DNA of 64,000 bases from Phanerodontia chrysosporium (GCA_001910725.1 MJGA01000005.1:186001-250000), one strand, 5' to 3'. Positions 1 through 11,769 are shown, counted from the stretch's first letter. Numbers and translations: made by a program. The notes: generated by a model not told the origin, from the letters alone.

Positions 1-659
1 TGGCACTGGAAGCGGTGGTTGTCAAGCTTGGGCTTCTTCACCACGTCGCCACAGCCTGGGTATTCGCGAAGTCAGGTCCTGTGGTCTGGGGGCTTTGCCT
101 CCGCGAGAAAGCGTACGGACCTTCGCACCTGAGGGAGGCAGGTGAGCGGTTACACCCTCAAGCTATGACTGAAAGATACTCACTGGAATGAAACCATTTT
201 TGAGAGAAGGTAAGGATGAAGGGGGGAGGGTAGTAATGAGTGGAAGTGAAGGCGACTCGAGTGAGCCTGGGGAAAGAAATGCTCGAGCAGCCAATCCGAA
301 GCCAATCAGCAGCCGAAGACCAGAAATTTAGGAGCACGTGGCATTGCAAGACGCCCACTCAGACAGACGCGCCATGCTTTCCGTCAGGCCTGTGCTTCTG
401 ACCGCCACGTCGGGAACAAACATGCCCACCGGGTTTACTGGCATAGGGTATACGTTATAGTCCCTCAGGGTATACTATGACCCACGAAGGCGACGCTGTA
501 CACTACTCGACTAGGGGGTATAGGGGTATATGTCGTACGTGCGCAACCGTTCCTTCCGTGAGCCGTTCGTTAACTTAGGTGGTCTCATGACAGTTCTTGT
601 CCATATTCCAAACGGACTGGGTATAGAACGATGGGTCTATGGGCAGGGGCTGGAAAGCT
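1..659. other. Left-edge intergenic DNA
   Basis: No gene is recognised here. The short open frames have no domain-like sequence. The stretch lies downstream of the minus-strand DUF6699 gene and may hold its 3' untranslated region. Confidence 0.4.
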
Positions 660-1382
660 TCAACGCCTGCCCATCTTAACGACCCATGTCTCGACCTTCC
701 TCTTGCCGGGTAGAAGGACGCTCTCCACGAAGGCCTCGTCCTTCGCCAGGCCCATGAACATGGTCTCCTCGCCAAGGTAGTCAATCCTGAGGGCCACCTT
801 CTCCGCCGTCTCCGGGTCGCGGTCAATCCTGTGCTTCATCGCGCGTTCGACGGCCCCCTTCTTAGCAGAGTCGGCGCACAGAAGCGCCCACTCTGCCTCT
901 CCGATGGGAGCGCGCAGTGCGGCATGCACACGCTCCCAGATGGTGCCACACACGACGAGCTCGTTGCGGATTTCGATTGGCCACGGGAAGGCGCGCGCGA
1001 CGAGGCGGAGGTCGCGCACGGGCTCGGGGAAGACGCTCCAGCCGGCAAAGCGCGCGTGCTCGGGCAGCGCGCGCCGCGGGCTCTCGCGCACGTCGAAGCA
1101 GAGGGGAACGCCGCAGCTGTCTATGCACGGGTGCAGCGCGTCGCGTGGTGGCCGGGCTGGCGCGAGCGGGACGAAGCCGGGGACAGTGGGCGTGCGTAAG
1201 CACGGCGCGCTGCGGGGGCTCGGGGGATACTCACTCGATTGCGCGGGCACCTGCACTGGCACAGGGTACGCAGGCATTTGGGGCCATGGGTAGGGCAGGT
1301 ATACGAGGTTGCGCGGCGGTGAGGGAACAGGCGGCCATTGGCCCTGGCCTTGGCTCGACTGGCGGTCGTGTGGGCAGCCCAT
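660..1382 (-). CDS. DUF6699 domain protein
   Basis: A 240-residue open frame. Residues 1-80 are rich in proline, tyrosine and serine. The rest resembles the basidiomycete DUF6699 family: a block beginning LHPCIDSCGVPLCFDVRESP, a conserved FAGWSVFPEP stretch, then a helix-rich tail ending in a basic KMGRR. Molecular function of the family is unknown, and no catalytic motif or membrane segment is visible. GTGAGTATCC near 1236 could be a splice donor, but the frame stays open across it, so a single exon is the simplest model. Family assignment rests on remembered pattern and composition only. Confidence 0.6.
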   Translation of the reverse strand: MGCPHDRQSSQGQGQWPPVPSPPRNLVYLPYPWPQMPAYPVPVQVPAQSSEYPPSPRSAPCLRTPTVPGFVPLAPARPPRDALHPCIDSCGVPLCFDVRESPRRALPEHARFAGWSVFPEPVRDLRLVARAFPWPIEIRNELVVCGTIWERVHAALRAPIGEAEWALLCADSAKKGAVERAMKHRIDRDPETAEKVALRIDYLGEETMFMGLAKDEAFVESVLLPGKRKVETWVVKMGRR

Positions 1383-3530
1383 TGTCGTTCAAGTGCTCGG
1401 GTGTTGAGGTGTTGAGGTGTTTGCGGGGTGTTTGCGGGCTTGTGTGAGTCTGCTTTGTTCCTTCCATGTCTCTGCGAGAGCTTCGCCTTAAATACAGGTC
1501 TGGCACCACCTCTCAGTGCATTGCTATGGCGGACGACTGCCAGAGCCTCGACTTGACCCGCCAAGGCGCCAGCAGTGTGACTTGCGGCGAGCCGCACGGG
1601 CTCAGGCGTGAGCTGTGCACTCGGTTACGTGCGTCCGTCAGGGCGGCTCCTAGCGTCGTCATCATCTCGGCCATCCCATGGACCAATGGCGAGCGTGGGA
1701 CGTGGGCGTAGCCCGTCCCGAGAGCACAGCCCGGTGCCGGGTCCTGTGCTGAAAGCGATCCTGCCCGACGCGCGTCTTCATCAAGAGTCGCTCTCGCCAG
1801 ACGGGCTGTGCATTCATCCCGCCGGTTGCTGCGAATGACATATCGGTGGCCCTTTCGGTATTCGCCTTTCGCCTGCGCAGTGGCCACATTCCAGACTGTT
1901 CCCTGGACTGTTCGGACTGCTATTCGAGGAGGAATTGCCCCTCGGAGAGTTGTATTTTCCGAGCATATTTGTAGAGGTGCGTCCCGACGTGGTATGATCA
2001 CGCAGCAGCTGAATATTCTTATCGTAGGGCTGTCAGCTTTGTTGGTCGTTCTGCCATCGCTCCTTGACCTGACCGACAAGGGGGTTCCTTGGGTGACGAC
2101 GGAACCCTACGTTGAAGTCGCAGAGTTACTCCGAGCACTGTCGTAAGGCATCTTAGTTTTTTCGTCCCCCGGAAGAGTTTCGTTTGTCTACCGAGCTCCG
2201 TGCTTGATTGGGCTCCGTGGAGCCTACTCTGCCAGTGCTTCGAATACCAGCACCGCCGGCACTGGAGGACTCCCATGGGGTTTGGACAATCAGTATTGTC
2301 CATACCGTGCGCCGCGGTGTGCGTCGTGCTCTAGCCACGACGATATTCGTCGCCCCGGATGTCGTAACGGTGCAAGCACGCTCTCTGACTGAATGCCCAT
2401 CAAAGCTCATAGCTGCGTGCGAACGTACCTATTCATCGAAGTGGATTCTCTGTCTGTTCGGGTAACCCGCTCCCGACATCCTCATTCAAAGCACCATGCA
2501 CATCCGATCGTCAGTTGCCCGTCTCCTGGGCCTATCCGACGGTGCCGATCGCTGCGTTTCAGTGGAGGCGCATGACCAGCGGAAGGCGTATATAGAGTCG
2601 TGTGCGTACGCGTAGACAGACTCTTTTAGCTCCTTTCCCTGTATTCCCGCATAGCATCGAATATCGCGCGGGCACCCACAAAAGAGCCGCCATCGACGTG
2701 CTGACCGAGTTACGACCCGCGACCGCCGCCCCGCCCTAAAGTCTAAGCGCTGCAGACGCGGACGGGTTTTCCAAGTATACCACTTCTAATTGGCGTAAAT
2801 CGGCTTTCGCCCACCAGCAGAGCTCAGCAGAGCTCTCAAAGACGGATGTTATTTGTGGAGGGTGAGGCAGGAGGCTGATTGGTTCAAAGGCACTGCGTGA
2901 GCGCATCGTGCGTCCCAATATTCCTCATAATTCTATCTAGCGGCCGCTCATGACTGGGTCCGACGACGACAAAGACGACCGACCGCGATCGCACATGACC
3001 TCCTCCCCGTCGTTGACAAAGACGACGCTGTCTTACACACCATCCAAGGACGAAGGCCTTCCCCCGCACTCAAAATTTCATTTGCAGCCGGGTTTCAATG
3101 TCAGTACCCGATACCTGGCTCGTCTGGGCCGCTCTGGCTGGGCGTCGGGCGTCTCGCAGATGCACCGCGCGTGCCCGTCATCGTGCTGGCCGTCGAGCAC
3201 GTCGAGCGGCGCGTCAAGAGAGCGGCGGACCAGCGTGGCGAACGCGGTGCCCATGCGGCGGTGGACGAGCGCGGCGCTCGCCAATCGAGGCACGCTGGCC
3301 CGCAAACCGTCGGCCGCCCATTGGCGGACGTCCCTCCTCCCATCAGCCGCGCGTTGCCTCGCGCGCAACGCAGCCGGCAATTCTAGAGCCCATCGCAATT
3401 CGCAACACGGCCGCGCGCGGTGAGTAATTGCACGTGATGCGGGGAAAGGGTGCTTGTCCGCGCTCCTCGAGCCGTCCTTAAAGCGCGCCTTCGAGGGCTG
3501 CGGGCCTCCGTAACTCTCTCGCCCATCGCC
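1383..3530. other. Intergenic, no gene recognised
   Basis: About 2.1 kb between the DUF6699 gene and cytochrome c peroxidase. Several open frames of 60-190 codons lie on both strands, but none shows a recognisable domain or a credible exon chain. The 2.95-3.45 kb part is very GC-rich, which alone produces overlapping open frames. It probably contains promoters for both flanking genes. Confidence 0.35.
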
Positions 3531-4924
3531 ATGTCCTTCGCTGCCCTCCGTGCTTCGCTTCGGCGGGCTGCTGCCCCCGCTCCTGCCGCCCTTAGGCGTT
3601 CTGCCATCCGCTCTAGCGTGCGCAGGTACTCGACCGAACCCCCGCCCCCTCCTCCCCCTCCCAAGTCGCACACGGCGCTCTATGCTGGCCTTGGAGTTGC
3701 TGCTCTCGGAGGTGTCGCCTTCTGGGTCTACACCTCCGACAGCGAAGCCGCGAAATCTGCGGGCTCTGCAGTCCGGTCGAGCGTGCAAGGCGCAAAGGCT
3801 GCGACCAAATTCACGCCTACAAAGGAGGATTACATCAAGGTATGCATTTATGCCAACTAGTACAGCCTTCGGAGGTACTGAAGGCCCGCCCTCAGGTGTA
3901 CAATAAAATTGCAGAAGTCATGGACGAGGCCTCCGATAAGGACTACGATGGTGAGCATAGCGAGGACGCGTAGGCCCGTTCCGGGGCGCTCACGGTGGTA
4001 ATTAGATGGCTCTTACGGCCCTATCTTCCTGCGTCTCGGATGGCACTCGTCCGGCACGTACGACAAGGAGACCAACACGGGCGGCAGGTACGCTTATCTC
4101 CCCCGCTCATGTAGCCAGGAACATGCATTGACCTGCCTGCAGCAACTTCGCCACCATGCGCTTCGCCCCCGAGTCCGAGCACAAGGCCAATAAGGGCCTG
4201 CATGTTGCGCGCGACCTGATGGAGGAGATCCACAAGGAGTTCCCCTGGATCTCCTACGGCGACCTTTGGACACTCGGCGCGGTGACTGCCATCCAGGAGA
4301 TGGGCGGCCCGCACGTGCCCTGGAGACCGGGACGCATCGACGGCTACGCGGCGCAGGCGACGCCTGACGGCCGGCTTCCCGACGGCGCGCAGGGCGCAGA
4401 TCACCTCCGTCAGATCTTCGGGCGCATGGGCTTCGACGACCGCGAGATCGTCGCGCTCTCGGGCGGGCACGCCGTTGGGCGCTGCCACCGCGCGTGGAGC
4501 GGCTGGGACGGACCCTGGACGTTCTCGCCGGTCACGATGAGTAACTCGTTCTTCAAACTCCTCTTCGACGAGAAGTGGGTCCTCAAGAAGTGGGACGGCC
4601 CGAAGCAGTTTGAGGACAAGGGCACGCGCTCGCTCATGATGCTCCCCACCGACTACGTGCTTGTTCAGGACAAGAGCTTCAGGAAGTGGGCGCGCGCGTA
4701 CGCGGATGACGAGGAGCTGTTCTTCAAAGAGTGAGGGTTGCCCTTCGTGCATATTCCAATTCGTCATACTCATTCCGCTTTCCCCTAGCTTCGCCGCCGT
4801 CTGCGTCAAGTTGTTCGAAAATGGTGTCCCTGAGCATCAGTGGGCAACTACTGAGCCATGGATTATGCCAACGCTCGACGAGCAGAAGGAGGCACAAGAA
4901 GCTAAGGAGGCGAAGTCGTCGTAG
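3531..4924 (+). CDS. CCP1: Cytochrome c peroxidase, mitochondrial
   Basis: Class I heme peroxidase that reduces hydrogen peroxide with electrons from cytochrome c in the mitochondrial intermembrane space. Exons by hand are 3531-3839, 3896-3950, 4006-4087, 4143-4730 and 4789-4924, giving 389 residues in frame. The N-terminus is arginine-rich and lacks acidic residues ([19 protein letters not shown]), followed by a proline run and a membrane segment ([20 protein letters not shown]), as in inner-membrane-sorted CCP. The distal heme pocket is [12 protein letters not shown] with Arg, Trp and His. The proximal histidine is in [15 protein letters not shown], followed by the GPW tryptophan typical of CCP. 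The ATG at 3531 is chosen because it starts the targeting peptide; upstream in-frame ATGs add only GC-rich sequence. Confidence 0.95.
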
Positions 4925-5011
4925 GTTTGCGAGGTGTCATGGATCCTCATATACATAGCTTGGTTAGAGTATTCATAGATTACACACTGTAGGTGGTGGT
5001 GTTGATTACAA

Positions 5012-5030
5012 TGTCGGAAATCTTAGCGCC
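5012..5030 (+). repeat. Left terminal inverted repeat
   Basis: It starts TGTCGGAAATC, identical for 11 bases to the reverse complement at 15976-15986. With one mismatch and one or two single-base gaps the match extends through AGCGC. It lies about 90 bp past the CCP1 stop codon, possibly within that gene's 3' region. Confidence 0.65.
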
Positions 5031-5039
5031 GCGTCATGA

Positions 5040-5290
5040 TAAGTCACGATGCCTCAATAGGGCTTGAGGCGAAGCGCCGGCTCGAGCGGCCTCGAGAGGA
5101 AAGCCAAGTCCTCCTGAGCTGATCAAGGGGAGCTCGTGACCCAGGTGATTATCTCGTGATGAGACAGCGATATCTCACGATTATCTCAAGATTACTCAAG
5201 AGGGGAGGCAGATCAGGATGCGTCACGAGGTTCCGTGATGGCTATTGAGTTGTCGTGAGGCCTCGTGATGGCGTTTTGAGCAGTAGAAGC
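5040..5290. repeat. Left subterminal TCACGA/TCGTGA motif array
   Basis: At least seven direct or inverted short motifs of the type GTCACGA, CTCGTGA, CTCACGA and TCGTGAGG lie between about 5043 and 5275. Similar motifs occur near the other end, which supports a transposase-binding role, as inferred from CACTA-family elements. Confidence 0.5.
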
Positions 5291-5319
5291 AAAAAAGACG
5301 CTCGAGCTTGTTCTTACGG

Positions 5320-5510
5320 GTTATTAGTTACCTTCATTACCATCGCTAGTTACTTGCTTACTTACTCAACTTACTTCATGATGCTTACTTACTTACTAGC
5401 TCGCTATTACACTATTTGATTATCACGCTTACTGTACTACTGCAGATACTTACTGCTTGTGTTTGCTGAGGTCACTGTGCTAACTTACTGCCTGCCATTA
5501 TATTTATTTA
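5320..5510. repeat. TTACT-rich low-complexity tract
   Basis: An irregular array of TTACTTAC-like units, AT-richer than the surroundings, lies between the left subterminal motifs and a degenerate tRNA-like sequence. It has no coding potential. Confidence 0.5.
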
Positions 5511-5516
5511 CTACGT

Positions 5517-5587
5517 ACCCTCTACGGGATTCGAACTTAGAGCGCCTACTTACAAGCGGACTAACAAAACAGCTACGCTAAAGGTCC
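5517..5587 (-). other. tRNA relic or tRNA-derived SINE head
   Basis: On the minus strand TAGCGTAGCTG (5580-5570) matches an A box exactly at tRNA position 8, and GTTCGAATCCC (5536-5526) matches a B box at the right distance. Several acceptor-stem and T-stem pairs are mismatched, so this is probably not a functional tRNA. Confidence 0.45.
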
Positions 5588-5759
5588 ATATGTATCATAC
5601 TACTAATTCCTATATGACATATCGTTAAACGCCTCAGGAGACCTCATGAGCTAACCGGCCTGCGCGAAATGCATCACAAGGGGTCGACAACAACGTGGAG
5701 GGCATAATATTTATTCAGGAGTGTAGACGAGAAAAAAACTACTGTGTGAATACTGCGTG

Positions 5760-7809
5760 CTAGGTGCGCGGGCGATTAGACTTCTTCTTGCGAGGAGCTG
5801 GGGCCGGTTTCTCTGCCTCGGCAGGCTCGACATTGTCCTTCTTCTTCTTGGAGCGCGTGGTGCGACCACTATCGACACCGCCGACAGCGTCACCGCCAGT
5901 GGCAGTAGGGGTCTTGCGGGCATTGCGGCCAGTGGCACCGCTTCCTGTCGTCGATGGTGAGGCAGACGGCTGCGTGCGAGATGGATCGGCGATGGCGACA
6001 TCATGCCCTTGGGGGTTAGCAGCCATCGAAGCATGCTCAGGCTCAGCGAGCCCTAGGGTGCGCACGCCGGCATTGAGATCTGCGAACTCGGATTCATCGG
6101 GCGGCTCGGGAATCGGGAATGGCGCTGCTACAGTCGTTGAGCCGAGTATGCGAGAGTTGGCGGAGGAAGTTGTGGAGGTTGGTCGGCCGCTCGACACTGG
6201 AGCAATGGAGGAGGCAGGGCTGGTTGCGTTCCGCGCTGAAGCTAAATCACCGGAGGGGCGAGTAGCAGCGGAGGGCGGCGACGGGCCTGCAACGACAGGA
6301 GCAGGGGGCACAGGGGTGGAGATAGATGCGCCCTCATTCCGGCTTGTGGCAATGCCAAGGAACTGCGCGTCGAGGGCCTGCTGCTCAAGCTGAAGAGCGG
6401 TGAGGTTAGATGAACTGGCCGTGGCATCCAATTCTGGGATGGCAGGGTCATGCCGACCCCAGAGTGCTGCAATCCACCAGTCGCGTGTGGCCCGCAGCTC
6501 GGCTTCGTCCCAGCGCTGGATAAGCTTCATCTTCCACTGGTAGTAGAGCGGGCTATATACGTCTTCTTTGAACTGCGGGTTCCCAGAAAGCACAAACTTT
6601 GCCTAGACACCATAAGTACGACAGACACGGACAGAGGGGCGAGGACGTACCAATATCCAAGACATTGCCATCATCCCTGGAGTCACCTTGCCTCGAATCG
6701 ACCAGTGATCAGCATTGGTGGAGTTTCCCGCAGACGTGCTGTCTGATGCAGTCGTGCCGGGAGACGATTTGCCGCAGACGCAAGCCTTCATGATCTACAC
6801 ATGCAGAGAGGTCAGGGACGAGCGAGTGAGTACAAGCAGGGCGACGCGTACATTAATGAGCATAGACCCCCGAAAGGCCATGGCGTTCACGCGGTGTTGG
6901 CCAGCAGGATACATGTACGGGGGATACGAGTCTTCATCCAGGCCTCGAAGCTTCACGGCATCGAGGTTATCTTTAAGCTGCGGGACAGGGACGGAGGCGA
7001 GATGACGATACTCCTCAGGTAGGCAGAGAAAGAGGGTTGATTTGACGTTGCCGACCAGGTGCGGCCGAACAGCGTTAGCAGAGCTAACGTACTGCACAAT
7101 GTAGTTAGTACGCCTGAACCGAGAGAAGCTGAAGAGACTCACGTGTTTGCCTATCCATGCTAACCTGCCCATCGACTGCTTCAAGAGCTGGTTCGCGCTC
7201 TCCCGCAGATCAGGCAGTGCATCGAAGACCTCAGCCTGGCGCGCCTTTCGTTCAGTCCTTTCGTCAGTATACCGGCTGGGTGACATGGGATCAACCTCAG
7301 GCCGCCTCTTGACATTGAAGATACTCTTCGACGGCCACATGTCGAAGAGGACGACTGACTTCTGACCAGCTCGCTTGATCGGGAGATCGAACGGAGCCAT
7401 ATCGAGAGGGCAGTCCGTGCTGGTGTCGCGCGAGCGTTTCTTCCTCTCGGCAAGCTTGTACCGTGCGTTCTCATTGTTCAGCCTTCGAATCAGCGTCCTG
7501 AGCTCTGCGTTGCGCAGCTGTGAGGTGCGCAAAGCCTGGCACACAGAAGATGCTTGGTCATCGAACCGGCGGCGCGATAGAATCAAGAAGGGTGCGACTC
7601 ACCTTTCGAATTTCATCTGCAGATGCGAGAGAGCTCGGCTCTTCCTCGATGGGATCTTGCAGAGCAGCACGAATGTCGGGATCGGCGGTGATGAGTGCTC
7701 CCTGCTGATCGTTCTCGTCTGGACCAGACTCGGCGGGCTGATCGTCCGACGTCTCGTCGGAAGACAGGCCTGAGTCGCTCGCAGGTGGGAGGACAGTGCG
7801 GCGGGGCAT
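5760..7809 (-). CDS. Unknown multi-exon protein carried by the transposon
   Basis: Five exons by hand, all joined in phase 0: 7809-7603, 7535-7143, 7091-6852, 6794-6651 and 6602-5760, giving 608 residues. The N-terminus is acidic (SDETSDDQPAESGPDEN). A heptad-like helical stretch (LRTLIRRLNNENARYKLAE) follows, then a conserved-looking core with VTPGMMAMSWILAKFVLSG and YYQWKMKLIQRWDEAE. The C-terminus, from about residue 380, is low-complexity Ser/Pro/Thr ending in lysine- and arginine-rich clusters that could be nuclear localisation signals. The VTPGMMA block followed by an aromatic/helical segment recalls the expanded basidiomycete DUF6698-like proteins; this is weak. No catalytic site is recognised. 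It sits about 400 bp downstream of the TET/JBP gene on the same strand. Confidence 0.75.
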
Positions 7810-8206
7810 TGCAACGATACGCGAGTGAACGAGACTTTCGAGGGGACGAGATGGGGTTGCGAAAATTTGTGATGGCTTTATATCTGCGAGATTTCAATCC
7901 AAAGCCAAATCGTCAGTCTGAATCTACTCGAAACCATGCTGCAGCAACACGTACGGTCTTTTCTTGGATGCTGCGTCACTCCATTGGCCAAGAGAGTGAG
8001 GAATCATGGTAGAATGCTGTGGAGTAGGCGGTGGACAGCATATACTGCCGTATACGGGCAACAAGTCGAAGCTCGCCGTGTAGACGCCGGTGTAAAGCAC
8101 GTTGCTTGATGCACGCTGCTGGCACGCGTCCACTTGAAGGCTGTTTGTCTGGCACGAAGCGTACAATTACGAGATTTTAAGTGACAGGTGCGAGCTACTA
8201 TACAGG

Positions 8207-9922
8207 CTAAGATAAAAGTTCCGCCGCTTCCCGGTCCGCCGCGAGCTCGTCGACCACGGAGAGAAGGGCCAGCTCTGAAGCCCATCGTGTCTCACGCTGC
8301 GCGCGAAGTTCGTCTGCGAAGTCAGTATCACCCAACTCAACCTCGCGCCAGGTACGAAACCCATATTCTACGAAACGAAACAGACCGCCGGACGCGTATT
8401 GCGTAAACGACCAGCGACTCTCGTTCTTGCCGATGGCGGTGTTGCCATGAGTGATGCACGCAGAGGGAATGAGGACAGTGGAGCCCGGGGGAAACTCAAC
8501 GACAATGCCGAGCTGCCGTAAGATGAGATGCCCGCCGCGAGTTGGGTCAAAGTCGCCGTCGCAGAAGATTGAGCACCACCCGGCTGCTCGATTGCCGTGG
8601 TCGTTGTGCTCCACGCACAGGGCATCGGGGCCAAAGTTGAAGGACGCGCACGGAAAGACGCTGCTATTCCAGAGGTAGTCGAGGTCCGGGTACTTGCTGT
8701 ACAGCTTGTCCAGCTTCGTAGCATAGTCTCGATACATTTTCGGGGCGTAAAACGCGAAGAGACCTGCCTCCCCTGTCAGGCGCGCCGTAGAGAATCGCAT
8801 GCAATTGACTTACTGCTCCCGAAGCTGGCGATACGTTTGATAGCCCCGCTTGCAATCAGCTTCGCGCAGGCTGCTGCATTACGTGCGGAGTGTCGCAAGA
8901 TGCCTGGGCGCTGGTGATGCGTGTCAGCATCGTGTTAGATATCGCACAAGTAATGACGCACCCTCTGCCCGCCACCATACGATGTTCCCACCGCAACGGT
9001 GCGGAACGACCCCCGACGGTCCTTCTGCCTGAAGTCCAACTCTTGCTTCACCTGCGCCATCACTTTTCCAGCGTCCTTGCAGCACTGCGCCCATCGATCT
9101 GGATCGCCAGGGAAGCCTCCGAGCATGGCGACGACTCTTCTTACAGAATCAAGGATTGCAGTCGTTGTTCTGCACAGCATGGACGGTGAGACCAATCAAG
9201 ATACTGAGCCGACCGAAGAGGCACTCACCTTCCATCCCACCGCACAAGGCGCAGACCTTCGGCGAGAACCTGCTCTATGGTTGGGATTCCGGTGCCCGCT
9301 GCGATGCGCCGGGCAATGTAGGCGCCAGCGGCGACGGTCTTGATGGTGAGCATTCGAAAATCCGCCAGATGATGCTGTAGAGGAGTCCTGTATGTCTTCG
9401 ACAATGACGATCGTATCTTGTACGTACTGGGTCGAATAGATTGTTTTTTTCTTGCGGAGCGCGCAGCCTTGCCCCGCTGCTTGTGGTTTCTGAGATCTTT
9501 CGGGCGAAGGCTGACCGTAGGCAAGGTGCCTTCGACAGGCGCCTGCAGGGGTAGCGGAGGGCTTGAAGGTGGCGTTGGGCATGGCGACGTCAATGGGGAA
9601 AGGGGAGGTGACGGTGAACGAGCGACTGTAGATGGGGACCGAGCAGAAGTGTGCGTGGAGCCGTGGGGATAGCAGAGGTGCTGGCCAGGCTCAACATCGT
9701 CGATACCGGCGGCATCGCGTCGCTCGTGCTCCTCGAGGGCGGCTTTGAGATCTTCTTCAATGCTACAGCTGTCAAGAAGGATGGCCACTTGGTCTAGGCC
9801 AGCTGAGCCGAGCGTTGGAATATTTACCGGGTCGAGGGTCTGAAGTTGCATGCGCGGATAGGTGAGACACGGCTGTATAGGAAAAAACAAGCTGATTTAC
9901 TTACAAGGGGTGATGAGGGCAT
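8207..9922 (-). CDS. TET/JBP-like 2OG-Fe(II) dioxygenase
   Basis: Putative nucleic-acid base hydroxylase of the fungal TET/JBP type, which oxidises 5-methylcytosine or thymine using 2-oxoglutarate and Fe(II). Exons are 9922-9905, 9872-9229, 9169-8962, 8910-8814 and 8772-8207, giving 510 residues in frame. Residues 1-180 are Ser/Pro-rich with a basic patch (KQRGKAARSARKKQ) that may direct it to the nucleus or DNA. A conserved GTSYGGGQ block precedes the catalytic double-stranded beta-helix. The Fe(II) ligands read as His378 and Asp380 (EHNDHGN) and His431 (IPSACITHGN); Arg442 (ESRWSFTQYASGG) is the likely 2OG-binding residue. All expected metal ligands are present and the frame is intact. Substrate preference cannot be told from sequence. 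The initiator is an 18-bp exon ending at a good GTAAGT donor. Confidence 0.8.
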
Positions 9923-11769
9923 GGTTTGCTTTATCGAGTCGGAAAGGAGGGGTAAGGGGATTGCGTAGGTGCGTGTGAAGTAGGCGAGAAGGCAGGGAGC
10001 GTCAAGTGCGACGCGCCGCGAAAGCCTGTTTCACGCGAAGTCACGCCACTCGTGACCGCTTGCGTGACCAGCCACCCGCGTCGTACTGCACAGTTTATCA
10101 GCCCCCCAACCTCGACCAGCCTGGTCAGCGACGGCTGACCTTTCCCCCACGCCAATGCACTGCTCCCCGCTGGGCTGACTAGCCCTACGAGGGAGCTGCC
10201 CCCCTCCCCCTCTCCACGCCCTGACCTCTCCCCGTGCCTGCAGCAGCGGCTATGCGCGCTCTCGCCAGATCTTGCTGGGCTAACCGGCCCTACGAGCACA
10301 TCTGCGCGATGATTACCGCAGAGCTTATGCTCAGGGGCTTCGGCATGGCCCCATCATCCTTCACCGCCTCTTTCTTCCCGCTCCTTTCTAGCTCGCCGCC
10401 GACGAGCACTCTTGCTGCACCGGCCGGCGGCGGCTATGCATTGCGGTATCCCTAGGTAAGTCTTAGTGCTGAGCACCCTCCTCACTGCGACGATTTGAGT
10501 GCCTGACCTATCCTGCAGATGTTCACCCTCGCCAACGGCGGAACCTTCACGTGGATAGGGATGGAATGGCAGAGGTTAGATCAGACGTGCGGGTAAGATT
10601 GGGCTAGAACACACGTACGTTGTAGCGTTCCGATTATTAGATAACCCGCGCACGGGTGTGCCTTGGGAGGCAACGGCGAGGTCGTTGAGGCTGTATCAAG
10701 GCGACGTGAACTGAAGGGCAACGGTGGCAGCAAAGGCCCCGGGCACGAGGGGCTGTCATGAAGTGAGACCATGAAGCTCTCTGCTCTCATTGTCCTGCTG
10801 CGCGCCCCACAAACGCTTGCTCTCGAAGCTGAGCGGCGCTGTCACCGGTAGCGCGAGATAGAGCGGTGTGGCGCCGTTGAAGGCCCGGCGGCGCAGCGGG
10901 TCCGCCGTCATGCGATGCGCCCGACGGGGAGGTGCGCAGCACAGACGCGGTGGCACTGCAGTCGCACGCGTGGATGCTCTGCACGCTCGAGGAGAGCTGC
11001 GTTGACGCGCGCATGCCTGAGGCAAGCATGGCCTTTGCCGAGGGCATGATCCACAACGGCGAGGTCGTGGCACACACGCAGGTGATGAAGGAGGGGCGTG
11101 TGCGTCTTGGAAAGAGAGCAATGACCCATGGCCCACGGGATCCAAGAATTGAGCTGCGGGCGGCAGGTTTCTGCATGGTCAGATGATGAAGATGCTGGTT
11201 TTGCACATACCTGGTCTGCGTGCTTGGGATCGTAGTTGTTTCACCTTCTCCACGCAGCTTGATGTATCTCTACGTTTTCAGCAGTGTGGGCAGAGTGAGT
11301 TAACCAACATTCGGACCCGGCGAGAACCGGATGTATGCAGGCCTCAAAAGCACCGCAGATGACATGGCCAACAGCACGCTGTACGAGCGTTGACACAAGC
11401 CTATAAATTACCTTGTTGCTTACAGGTTGATGTTAGCATCGGGAGTGACCAGCTGAACGACAAGCTGCCACTGACTTTGGGTAGCCCTCTCATGCCCTGC
11501 TGGCTGATTTCGCATAGTGGGCGTGGGGTTGTCACTGTGTTGGGGCTTGAGTTCTGCTCTTGGCAGTTGAAATGAGTGATGACCCAGTTCTCTTGGTGCG
11601 GGCGTCGCAGCACGTTGCTTGAAAGCCTGAACTTCCCGCTGCACAGCCTGCAATATTTCCATCAATCCATCAGCGCCACAAAGGTTCCTTACGCGAGGGA
11701 CTCCAGTTTGGTCAATGTTGCGTACACATGTCAGATAGGTTCATTGTGTGCTACGTGGTACACAAAAAT
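9923..11769. other. Unassigned DNA inside the transposon
   Basis: About 1.85 kb between the TET/JBP gene and the transposase. A possible GT-AG intron lies at about 10456-10518 on the plus strand (GTAAGT to CCTGCAG) between short open frames, and open frames of 80-140 codons overlap at 10.76-11.2 kb on both strands. No domain is recognised. Composition shifts from GC-rich to AT-rich at about 11.2 kb. Confidence 0.4.

Noticed and set aside
1513..2079. 188-codon minus-strand frame
   Set aside because: No domain and no credible exon neighbours; composition looks random.
3078..4809. Long minus-strand open frames of 236 and 262 codons antisense to cytochrome c peroxidase
   Set aside because: They overlap well-supported CCP1 exons and are shadows of GC-rich codon usage; no domain is seen.
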